DNA of 64,000 nucleotides, from positions 45,524-109,523 of the forward strand of contig LADM01000049.1 in NCBI GenBank assembly GCA_000961645.1, read 5' to 3'. The position numbers and the translations under genes are program-made. Shown here in pieces: positions 15,646 through 23,283 of the stretch. The DNA is from Gammaproteobacteria bacterium BRH_c0. Its GTDB lineage: Bacteria > Pseudomonadota > Gammaproteobacteria > Pseudomonadales > Porticoccaceae. Within the stretch, counting starts at the first letter, position 1, and each line of letters starts with the position of its first letter. The notes under the pieces are model-generated. The model did no database searches. It saw only the letters and a list, made by a program, of their open reading frames with translations, and had not been told where the DNA came from.

Positions 15646-17892
15646 ATGAATACATCCCTCCCGGCACTGTGGCAGGAGCAGGAAGGCAATAACGCTGTCC
15701 AGCTGGATATCAGGCAAATGCTGATGTCCGTCTATCGCCATAAATGGCCTATCCTGGCTCTCAGTGTGCTGGCGGCCATTATTGCCTTTCTGTACGCCAG
15801 CAGCCTGGTACCCATCTATCAGGCCAAGGGCACCCTGCTGATTGAATCGGAAGACGCTAATATCGTCTCCATTCAGGATGTTTACTCCACAGGCTACCGG
15901 GGTTACGAATATCGCCTCACCCAGCATGAACTGCTCAAGTCCCGCAATCTTGCCGAGCGTGTGGTGCGAAAACTTGAGCTGCACAAAGACCCGCGTTTTG
16001 TCGCGCCACAGCAAAAAGCCGAGAAAGACAGTGGATGGCGCGATTGGATTGACTTTTCCTTCCTCAAACCCGCTGGCCAAGAGGCCAAACAGCAAAAAGT
16101 GGCGGAACCCACTCCGGAAGAGCTTGAGGCACAACAGGTTGGGCGTGTAGCGGCCACCATCTCCAGCGGCATTACCGTTACACAGCTCAACGACAGCCAG
16201 ATTTTCAGCATTACCTATCGCTCCCATGACCCGGAATTTGCCGCCAAGGTCGTCAATACCCTGGCCGATCAGTATATCGAGAGCTATCTCGACGCCCGGC
16301 TTGGCGCCACTCAAAGGGCCAGCGAATGGCTGACTGATCGCCTCGCCGGGCTGAAGGAGAGCCTGATACAGGCTGAGCAGCGCCTGCAGGCCTTTACCGA
16401 GCAGGAAAAACTGGTGGATATGGAGGGCATCAGCACCCTCGGCGCCCAGCAGATTGCCGATCTCACCAAGGCCTACAACGAAGCGCGGGAAAAGCGCATC
16501 ACCGCGCAGAATATCCGCCAGGAGGTCGAGCGCCTGGGCCGCGCTTCCACGGCACAATACCTCACGGTACCGGCTGTACAGCGCCACGAACTGATCAGTT
16601 CACTGCGGCAAATGCAGGCCGATGCCCAGCGCAAGGTGAATGAATTGGGTCGTCGCTACGGTGTCAAACATCCGCGTATGATTGCCGCCAACTCCGAACT
16701 CACCAGCATCCAGGACGATCTGAGTCTCGAAGTGAGCAAAGTGATTGCCGGTATTGATACCGAGTACCAGCTGGCGCTGCGCACTGAGCAAACACTCAGT
16801 GACCAGCTTGAAGTGGCCAAAGCCGACTACCGCGAAGTCAATCGCAAGGATTTCGCGCTCAAGGAACTTCAGCGCGAGGTGGATACCAACCGCCAGCTGT
16901 ACGATCTGTTTTTTACCCGCATGAAGGAAACCACCCAGGCCGGTCAGTTTGAAAAAGCCAACGCCCGGGTCATCGATGCCGCCCAGGTGCCCACAGGGCC
17001 TGTTAGCCCCAACAAGCGCATGATTGTCCTGGCCGGATTGTTTGGCGGCCTTGTTCTGGGCATGGCGGTTGCCGTGTTGCAGGGTGTACTCGATAACACT
17101 ATCAAGGTTCCCGAAGATGTTGCAGTCAAACTCAATGCCAGCCTGCTGGGTACACTGCCGCTGCAAAAAGAGGATAAGGACGGCCACTTCGTGTCCTACT
17201 GGGAGAACCAGCAGAGCAACTACGCCGAGGCGGTGCGCACCATCCGCACCGCCGTAGTGCTCAGCGGCCTCGACAAACCCCACAAGATCATTGTCATCAC
17301 CTCGTCGCTGCCCGCAGAGGGCAAGTCGGCCATTTCACTCAATCTTGGCGCCGCTTTTGCCCAGATGGAAAGAACGCTGGTGGTGGGCGCCGACCTGCGC
17401 CGCCCAACCCTGGCAGCCAAGTGCGGTTTGCACCACAAGCATCCCGGTCTCTCCAACTATGTGGCTGGTGATATGAAGCTGGATGAATGTATCACCCAGT
17501 TCGGCGAGCAGGGCCTGTTTGTGATGCCTGCGGGGTTGATCCCCACCAACCCCCTCGAACTGCTCAGCTCGAAAAAATTCCGCGCCACACTGGAAGAGCT
17601 GGGTGAACATTTCGACCGCATCATTATCGACTCGGCCCCGGTGCACGCGGTGAGCGATGCGTTGATACTTGCCACCTATGCCGATACCCTGGTTTATGTG
17701 GTCGGTGCCGATTCCACCTCCGCCACCATCGTCAAGCGTGGCCTGCAGCGCATCAAGGCCACCAACACCTCAGTGGCCGGGGTTATCCTCAATCGCTTCA
17801 ATGCTGAAAAAGCCAGCAAATACTACGGGGCCGGTGAATACGCCTACCAGTCCTACTATGGCGCCGATGATGAACCACAATCACGCAGTTAA
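15646..17892 (+). CDS. Polysaccharide co-polymerase and tyrosine autokinase (Wzc-like BY-kinase)
   Basis: 748 residues: Wzz domain with a first membrane helix (about 37-58), a long periplasmic coiled-coil region (about 200-420), a second membrane helix (about 460-480) and a cytoplasmic BY-kinase. Walker A is SSLPAEGKSAIS (about 550-562), Walker A' VVGADLRRPT, and Walker B IIIDSAPV. The Tyr cluster for autophosphorylation is at the end (SKYYGAGEYAYQSYYG, about 723-739). It controls chain length and export through cycles of phosphorylation. The gene pairs with the PHP phosphatase that follows after 38 bp. Confidence 0.92.
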   Translation: MNTSLPALWQEQEGNNAVQLDIRQMLMSVYRHKWPILALSVLAAIIAFLYASSLVPIYQAKGTLLIESEDANIVSIQDVYSTGYRGYEYRLTQHELLKSRNLAERVVRKLELHKDPRFVAPQQKAEKDSGWRDWIDFSFLKPAGQEAKQQKVAEPTPEELEAQQVGRVAATISSGITVTQLNDSQIFSITYRSHDPEFAAKVVNTLADQYIESYLDARLGATQRASEWLTDRLAGLKESLIQAEQRLQAFTEQEKLVDMEGISTLGAQQIADLTKAYNEAREKRITAQNIRQEVERLGRASTAQYLTVPAVQRHELISSLRQMQADAQRKVNELGRRYGVKHPRMIAANSELTSIQDDLSLEVSKVIAGIDTEYQLALRTEQTLSDQLEVAKADYREVNRKDFALKELQREVDTNRQLYDLFFTRMKETTQAGQFEKANARVIDAAQVPTGPVSPNKRMIVLAGLFGGLVLGMAVAVLQGVLDNTIKVPEDVAVKLNASLLGTLPLQKEDKDGHFVSYWENQQSNYAEAVRTIRTAVVLSGLDKPHKIIVITSSLPAEGKSAISLNLGAAFAQMERTLVVGADLRRPTLAAKCGLHHKHPGLSNYVAGDMKLDECITQFGEQGLFVMPAGLIPTNPLELLSSKKFRATLEELGEHFDRIIIDSAPVHAVSDALILATYADTLVYVVGADSTSATIVKRGLQRIKATNTSVAGVILNRFNAEKASKYYGAGEYAYQSYYGADDEPQSRS

Positions 17893-17930
17893 ATGCTCCT
17901 GTGCTGTTATGAGCATCCCGATGGCTATCG

Positions 17931-18671
17931 ATGATTGACATACACTGCCACCTGTTACCCGGTATCGATGATGGCTCGTCCAGCATCGAGCAATCGCTGC
18001 AAATGGCGAAACTCGCCGTGGCAGACGGCATCACCCATGCCATCCTCACGCCCCATATCAACCCCGGCCGCTGGGACAACAGCACGGCGCTAATCGCCGC
18101 TGCCACAGAGGCATTTCGTGCGGCCCTTGGCGCAGAGAATATTGCCTTGCAGCTGGGCTTTGCTGCCGAAGTGCGTATCTCCGACCAGATATTCCAGCAA
18201 CTGGATAACGGGCAGATTCCCTTTCTGGGGGAGCTGGATGGCTATCAGGTCATGTTGCTGGAATTCCCCCACAGCCACATTGTGCCGGGTACAGGCAAGC
18301 TGGTGGACTGGCTGATCCGCCACCGTATCCGCCCGCTGATCGCCCATCCGGAAAGAAACCGCGAACTGATGCAAAGCCCGGAAAAGCTCCTGCCATTGAT
18401 CGACCAGGGCTGTTTGGCGCAGGTGACTGGCGCTTCACTGACGGGCAGATTTGGTGAAGGCTCCAGCGCCGCCGCAGAATTTTATATTCGCAAACAGGTG
18501 ATCAGCTATGTCGCCAGTGACGCCCACAATACCAGCACCCGCCCACCGGCCATGGCGGCAGCGCGGCAAATCATTGCCAGCATGGTGGGTGCCGACATTG
18601 CCACCCGCCTGACAGTGGACGCCCCGCGGCAACTGGTGGCCAGCCAATTTGCCGCACCCAGTCATGCGTAG
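17931..18671 (+). CDS. PHP-type protein-tyrosine phosphatase (CpsB/YwqE family)
   Basis: 246 residues with the PHP metal ligands in order: IDIHCHLLPGIDDG near the N-terminus, LTPH at about 42, HPER at about 140, and SDAHN at about 198. This family dephosphorylates BY-kinases in polysaccharide loci and replaces the low-molecular-weight Wzb phosphatase. The position directly behind the Wzc-like kinase supports that role. The 3' end overlaps the next gene by 8 bp when that gene starts at 18664. Confidence 0.9.
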   Translation: MIDIHCHLLPGIDDGSSSIEQSLQMAKLAVADGITHAILTPHINPGRWDNSTALIAAATEAFRAALGAENIALQLGFAAEVRISDQIFQQLDNGQIPFLGELDGYQVMLLEFPHSHIVPGTGKLVDWLIRHRIRPLIAHPERNRELMQSPEKLLPLIDQGCLAQVTGASLTGRFGEGSSAAAEFYIRKQVISYVASDAHNTSTRPPAMAAARQIIASMVGADIATRLTVDAPRQLVASQFAAPSHA

Positions 18672-19155
18672 GGCCGCTCTAGCCTTTGCCGTACTGCTGC
18701 TGTTGATGGGCATGGTGCAGGCGGTAAGAATCGGCCTTGGCAACCTGGCCTATGTGAAGGCAGAGCACGAAGTCAGCGCCTGGCATGGCGATGCATCGCA
18801 ACCCACCCTCGTCAGCATCCAGCGCGCCGAGAGCGCCATCCGGTCGGCACTCCGCTTTGCGCCGGACAACCCCGATGCCCTCACCCTGGCAGCACAGATT
18901 CACGGCTGGAAGGGTTTTATCCTTGCCCGGCAACAGGGCAACCCGGCACTGGCGGCAAGCCATTACGCCGAGACGCTCGACCTGTTGCGCCAGGCGCTGC
19001 GGCTGCGACCGGCCCAGGCCCAAACCTGGGCGCTGATCGCCGAATACAAGACATTACTGGGTGAGCGTGACAAAGAATGGCATCTGGCCAAGGAAAAAGC
19101 CCTGGAATTTGGCGGCGCCGATATCAAACTCGTGCTGCGCATGACCAACCTGTAA
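18664..19155 (+). CDS. Membrane-anchored TPR-like protein of EPS locus (VpsP-like)
   Basis: 163 residues from the ATG at 18664; a start at 18649 adds five codons. An N-terminal hydrophobic segment (MRRAALAFAVLLLLMGMVQA) anchors it or acts as a signal peptide. The rest is alpha-helical with TPR-like spacing (AIRSALRFAPDNPDALTLAAQI ... LLRQALRLRPAQAQTWALIAEY). Small proteins of this build follow the kinase/phosphatase genes in vps-type loci (VpsP). I base the name on position and shape, so it is tentative. The gene overlaps the phosphatase gene and is probably co-translated. Confidence 0.6.
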   Translation: MRRAALAFAVLLLLMGMVQAVRIGLGNLAYVKAEHEVSAWHGDASQPTLVSIQRAESAIRSALRFAPDNPDALTLAAQIHGWKGFILARQQGNPALAASHYAETLDLLRQALRLRPAQAQTWALIAEYKTLLGERDKEWHLAKEKALEFGGADIKLVLRMTNL

Positions 19156-19230
19156 GCGCACAATCCACTGTATTTGATTTTGTGCGTTGCCGTGTAGGTT
19201 GGGCTGAACGCTTCTTGTGAAGCCCAACAA
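19155..19230 (+). repeat. Two stem-loops, the second REP-like, between vpsP-like gene and rfaH
   Basis: CGCACAA (19157-19163) pairs with TTGTGCG (19180-19186), extended by a wobble pair and an A-T pair. Then GTTGGGCT (19198-19205) pairs with AGCCCAAC (19221-19228), with a nested GCTTC-ttgt-GAAGC. The second element has the form of widespread REP-like extragenic palindromes (TAGGTTGGGCT ... AGCCCAACA). There is no T-run, so termination is not shown. The elements lie in the leader of the RfaH-like gene. Confidence 0.45.
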
Positions 19231-19258
19231 ATAAAGCAATATTGGGGAGACTTCACTG

Positions 19259-19792
19259 ATGGCTCATTCACTTCAAGCAACTGATGCCAGCGAGGCCAAA
19301 TGGTACGCCGTGCGCACCAAACCCAGGCAGGAAGCGCGCGCCGTCGCACACCTGAACAACCAGGGCTATCAGGTCTATCTGCCCCATACCTGGCAAAATC
19401 GCCGCAGGCAGGGCAAGTGGCAGCGCAGCAAAGAGGTGCTGTTTCCCGGTTACCTGTTTATTCATGTGGACCCGGCGCAACAGAGTATCGCGCCGATCCG
19501 CTCAACCCAGGGCGTGATCGATCTGGTGCGTATCGGCAGCCAGCTGGTGGCCATCGATGCAGGCATCATCCGTCACATTCAGCACAGCGAAAGCCTCCAG
19601 GCCAACGAGCCAACCAGCCCGGTCCGGCAACTGGCAACCGGCGATCCGGTTATTATCGTATCCGGTCCGCTGGCGGGCATCACCGCAGCCTTCCAGATGG
19701 CACAATCAGACCAGCGGGTGATGGTGCTGGTCAATCTGCTCGGGGGGCTAAAATCCCTGTCCGTGGAGATAGATCAACTTTCTTTGACGTAA
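19259..19792 (+). CDS. rfaH: RfaH-like specialised NusG paralogue (transcription antiterminator)
   Basis: 177 residues: an NGN domain (WYAVRTKPRQEARAVAHLNNQG ... EVLFPGYLFIHVD, about 15-72) and a C-terminal KOW domain (LATGDPVIIVSGPLAGITAAF, about 121-141). The ATG at 19259 has GGGGAG 9-10 bases upstream. It is distinct from housekeeping NusG by its RfaH-like sequence (KWYAVRTKP, FPGYLF) and its place inside a polysaccharide locus. RfaH is recruited at ops sites and carries RNA polymerase through long operons. An ops-like site lies 151 bp downstream of this gene, so its target is most likely the 16 kb sugar-assembly operon. Confidence 0.88.
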   Translation: MAHSLQATDASEAKWYAVRTKPRQEARAVAHLNNQGYQVYLPHTWQNRRRQGKWQRSKEVLFPGYLFIHVDPAQQSIAPIRSTQGVIDLVRIGSQLVAIDAGIIRHIQHSESLQANEPTSPVRQLATGDPVIIVSGPLAGITAAFQMAQSDQRVMVLVNLLGGLKSLSVEIDQLSLT

Positions 19793-19942
19793 CGGCACAA
19801 TCGCTGGAGCCAGGCAGGATGGGTGGCACCCACCCTGCAAAGCACAATTCGTCACAGTCAGATTGAAGGGCTGTTAACACGGGGCAGGCCATCAGAAATG
19901 TGATGGCGAGTAACACACGCCATGATGTCTGCAACAGGGCAG

Positions 19943-19954
19943 GGCGGTAGCGTA
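19943..19954 (+). promoter_or_regulatory. ops element (RfaH recruitment site)
   Basis: GGCGGTAGCGTA matches 11 of 12 bases of the E. coli ops sequence GGCGGTAGCGTG, is in the correct (non-template, plus-strand) orientation, and lies 71 bp before the flippase gene. A hairpin ATGGCG (19903-19908)/CGCCAT (19918-19923) lies just upstream. This is where an RfaH-loaded polymerase would be committed to the operon running to about 35.85 kb. Confidence 0.75.
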
Positions 19955-20025
19955 TCTGGTGGAAGGGGTTAGGAGTACACTCATTACTCAATACTCAATA
20001 AGATCGATGAACCGATAGACGGACC

Positions 20026-21825
20026 ATGCTGAAAAACCTCAAAGAACTCTACAATCTGCTCACCAGCCAACAGCGCAAAAAGCTGCTGCTGCTGCAAATT
20101 CTGGTGATTCTCATGGCGATTGTCGAAGTCGCCAGTGTGTTGGCCATCGGCCCGTTTATGGCGCTGGTGGGTGATATCGGGCAGCTTGAGCGTGATGGGA
20201 TTCTGGCGCGGGTCTATGAGCTGACTGGTATATCCACACCCGCGGATTTTCTAGTGCTTGTGGCGCTGTTTGCCCTGGCAACGCTCACCCTGGCCGCCGC
20301 CATTTCAACTTATACGGTCTGGCAGCTGTCGATGTATGGCAACAGAGTGGGTGCCGAACTGAGCAACAGACTCTACAAATACTACATGTACCAATCATGG
20401 CTGTTTCATGTTGCCACCAACAGCAGCCAGCTGACCAATCGCATATCCCGCGAAAGTCAGCGCATTACTGGCGGCATCATCAACCCCCTGATGCAGATGA
20501 ACGCCAAACTCGTGATGGCTATGGCAATGGCAGCGGCCATCTTTATCTACAACCCTGTGGTTGCGTTTACGGGCATTGCCGTTTTCAGTGGCGCCTACTG
20601 GGTCCTGTACAAAACAGTCAGACGCAGCCTGGCAAAAAACGGTACCCAGATAAGCCGCCAGGAAGAGTTGCGTTTCAGGCTGATGTCCGAAGGATTTGGC
20701 GGTATCAAGGATATCCGGCTGCTGGGTCGTCAGGAACATTTTGTGCAGCGCTTTGCCAAAGCCAGCGACCAGGTTGCCTACGCCACGGGTAATATCCAGG
20801 TGCTCGGCCAGGCACCGCGCTACGCCATGGAGCTGATTGCCTTTGGCACCATTATTTTTCTGCTGCTGTATCTGCTGCTGACCCACCATGGCAATCTAGG
20901 CACAATTCTGCCGGTGCTTTCTGTCTATGCCATTGCAGGGTTCAAACTGTTGCCCGCCTTCCAGCAGATATACGGCAGTGTCTCGAGTATTCGCGGCAAC
21001 TTGCCGGGGTTTGAAACCCTTCACGACGATCTGCGCAACAGCCTGTCGTTTACGTACCCGGCTACATCGGGCGCAGCGGAGGCTCACCATGCACCTGATA
21101 CATCCATCCGTCTTTGTAAGATTACTTTCCGCTATCCCGGCGCACACAGAAAGGCGCTGGATCATCTGAGTGTGGAAATTCCCGCAAACCAGGTGATCGG
21201 CCTTGTCGGCGCATCAGGGTCGGGCAAATCCACCACCATCGATATCCTGCTCGGGCTGCTGACACCGGACTCCGGTCAAATACTGGTTGACGGCAAACCC
21301 CTGGAACCCGGAAACCTCCGTGCCTGGCAAAACAGTCTTGGATATGTCGCGCAGAGTATCTACCTGGCCGATGCCAGCATTCGCCATAATATTGCCTTTG
21401 GCTTGCCTGAGTCGGAGATCGATAGCGAGAGGGTAAGCCGCGCAGCAACACTGGCTCATCTGAACGAATTGTTAGAGCAGCTGCCAGACGGTCTTGACAC
21501 TACTGTGGGAGAACGCGGTGTACAACTCTCTGGTGGCCAGCGGCAACGCATTGGCATAGCTCGCGCCCTGTATCACGATGCCGATGTGCTTATTTTTGAC
21601 GAAGCCACCAGCGCCCTGGATGGTATTACCGAGAAGTTGATCATGGATGCGATCCATGATTTCTCCGGGAAAAAGACCATTGTCCTGATAGCGCATCGAC
21701 TGGGAACGGTACGAAAGTGCGATTGCATTTACATGCTGACGCAGGGAAGGGTTGTTGACTGTGGCACCTATGATGAATTGATAGGCAGAAATCCGTTGTT
21801 CAGGCAGATGGCGGATATTTCGTGA
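20026..21825 (+). CDS. ABC transporter, PglK-like lipid-linked oligosaccharide flippase
   Basis: 599 residues: about six membrane helices in the first 320 residues, then an ATPase with Walker A GASGSGKST (about 395), signature LSGGQRQRIGIARAL (about 500) and Walker B LIFDEATSALD (about 521). The N-terminal region (LLTSQQRKKLLLLQILVIL...EVASVLAIGPFMALV) resembles PglK-type flippases, which turn undecaprenyl-PP-linked oligosaccharides across the inner membrane using ATP. No Wzx/MATE flippase is seen in the locus, so this ABC protein probably does that job. It is the first gene after the ops site. Confidence 0.82.
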   Translation: MLKNLKELYNLLTSQQRKKLLLLQILVILMAIVEVASVLAIGPFMALVGDIGQLERDGILARVYELTGISTPADFLVLVALFALATLTLAAAISTYTVWQLSMYGNRVGAELSNRLYKYYMYQSWLFHVATNSSQLTNRISRESQRITGGIINPLMQMNAKLVMAMAMAAAIFIYNPVVAFTGIAVFSGAYWVLYKTVRRSLAKNGTQISRQEELRFRLMSEGFGGIKDIRLLGRQEHFVQRFAKASDQVAYATGNIQVLGQAPRYAMELIAFGTIIFLLLYLLLTHHGNLGTILPVLSVYAIAGFKLLPAFQQIYGSVSSIRGNLPGFETLHDDLRNSLSFTYPATSGAAEAHHAPDTSIRLCKITFRYPGAHRKALDHLSVEIPANQVIGLVGASGSGKSTTIDILLGLLTPDSGQILVDGKPLEPGNLRAWQNSLGYVAQSIYLADASIRHNIAFGLPESEIDSERVSRAATLAHLNELLEQLPDGLDTTVGERGVQLSGGQRQRIGIARALYHDADVLIFDEATSALDGITEKLIMDAIHDFSGKKTIVLIAHRLGTVRKCDCIYMLTQGRVVDCGTYDELIGRNPLFRQMADIS

Positions 21826-22142
21826 CTTCTACTCAATTGATAAGAAGCTTATCTCTATAAAGGGAGTCAGAATTAATACTTTCAATAATCATTATTTAAG
21901 AAAGACTTCTTTAGGATTACTTGATGTCCATCTATAAATCAGAGCTTTCTATGTCGCATGCTCCCTAGAAAAATAACTCTGTAGTAGAACCTATAAGTAC
22001 TGACAGGGTGCGTGCCGCCTGCATGATGATCAGTACAACATGGTTTTAACTTTGAAAATATGGGTGATGTGTTTGCGGATAATAATCACCGTTTTTTATA
22101 ATCTTTATGCAATAGTGCGTAAATAAATGATGAATATATACA
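21826..22142 (+). other. AT-rich gap without a gene
   Basis: 317 bp with clearly lower GC than the flippase gene before it. A small hairpin GATAAG-aag-CTTATC lies at 21839-21853 without a T-run. No frame longer than about 15 codons has a ribosome site. The change in composition here probably marks a recombination boundary of the following AT-rich sugar-transferase module. Confidence 0.4.
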
Positions 22143-23003
22143 ATGATTATTGTACGAATAAAAGAACTCTTGTACTTGTGTCTTGTAAGGATTCCCGGTT
22201 GCATAATTGGTCGAATACGAGGCAACTTGATAAAGGTCCATTGGGGAAGAGGGCTGAATAATTTCGGCGATTGTCTTTCGCCGTATATTTTAAAGCACTA
22301 TGGTTTTACTCCAGTCTTTGTGTCGCAAAGAAAGTCTCAAGTTGTTTTGGCGGGCACCATTTTACAATGGCTCCCCAGAGATTATAGCGGTATCATCATA
22401 GGCACTGGTGGCGACAATCAACATTACGAATTCCCAAAATCATTAATCGTCGGGGTGAGAGGTTATAGAACCTTGGGCAACATAACCCCCGCCGCTAAGC
22501 AAGGAGTCGTAGGCGACCCCGGTTTAATCTTGAACAATGTATTCCCTCAGCACATTGTGAAAAAATATAGGATTGGGATTGTTCCACATTTTGTCGATAG
22601 AGAGCATAAAGTCATCAAGGTTTGGAAAAACCGCTTTGGCGATCAGTGTTTGGTGATTGATGTGCTGCGCTCACCCCCTAAGGTGATCACAGATATCAAA
22701 GCATGTGATTATATCTTGTCGTCTTCGCTTCACGGGCTGATCGTCGCTGATGCATTTGATATTCAAAATGCCCGCTTTGTGATGAGAGACACAATGCCTG
22801 GTGAATTCTATGACTACAAGTTTCAAGACTACTACTCTTCGCTTGATTCATCCGATCATCCCCTAGAGGCTGATGGCAGTGAAACGCTTGATCAGCTTGT
22901 TGCGTTAACAAGGCTGCATAAACAACCTGTTCAGAAGCTTCAAAAAAAACTGGACTTGGCTTTTAAATCTTTGTCAAAGTCTCTGTCTGAAAGGGATTTC
23001 TAG
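22143..23003 (+). CDS. Polysaccharide pyruvyl transferase family protein
   Basis: 286 residues. Family features: an N-terminal NxGD-like element (NNFGDCLSPYILKHYG), IIIGTGGDNQHYE, the GDPGLIL segment, and the C-terminal SSSLHGLIVADAF, which contributes to the donor site. Such enzymes transfer pyruvate from phosphoenolpyruvate to sugars as ketals, adding negative charge to the polymer. The gene is AT-rich compared with its neighbours and is flanked by long gaps, which suggests recent acquisition. No good ribosome site is seen before the ATG at 22143. Confidence 0.78.
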   Translation: MIIVRIKELLYLCLVRIPGCIIGRIRGNLIKVHWGRGLNNFGDCLSPYILKHYGFTPVFVSQRKSQVVLAGTILQWLPRDYSGIIIGTGGDNQHYEFPKSLIVGVRGYRTLGNITPAAKQGVVGDPGLILNNVFPQHIVKKYRIGIVPHFVDREHKVIKVWKNRFGDQCLVIDVLRSPPKVITDIKACDYILSSSLHGLIVADAFDIQNARFVMRDTMPGEFYDYKFQDYYSSLDSSDHPLEADGSETLDQLVALTRLHKQPVQKLQKKLDLAFKSLSKSLSERDF

Positions 23004-23025
23004 GAATAATAAATCGCGCTATTAA

Positions 23026-23247
23026 GCCATTAGGTTTCTGAATAATTCAGTTGCAGTATTTCACCTTAATTATGAAGTAATCAAAACCTTTAATTTTAAA
23101 TCATCCAAACCTCGAGTGATTAAATACGAATGGATGAATCTGTCTGATTCAGATAGGCGTGGAGTAATTATTCTGCTCAAAAGCCATGGATACCATATGT
23201 TTGTTGATAAGAACGGATCAGATTGTATTGCTTGCATCAAGGGATAA
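23026..23247 (+). pseudogene. C-terminal remnant of an FkbM-type methyltransferase
   Basis: An open frame of 73 codons without a suitable start encodes NYEVIKTFNFKSSKPRVIKYEWMNL followed by a LLKSHGYHMF...DCIA ending, then a TAA at 23245-23247. This matches the usual end of FkbM methyltransferases (EVLKxFDF..xKPKxILFE ... LLxxxGY). The SAM-binding half is missing; a TAA at 23023 closes the frame upstream. The fragment is probably what remains of a glycan O-methyltransferase replaced or deleted during exchange of the neighbouring module. Confidence 0.6.
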
Positions 23248-23283
23248 ATTAGTTTTGGATAAAATTTTGAGAAATTAGTTTTT

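Noticed and set aside
15586..16587. 333-codon minus-strand frame opposite the Wzc-like kinase
   Set aside because: Shadow frame: the plus-strand kinase is full length with all motifs.
21839..21853. Hairpin GATAAG-aag-CTTATC after the flippase gene as a terminator
   Set aside because: Six AT-rich pairs and no T-run; too weak to call.
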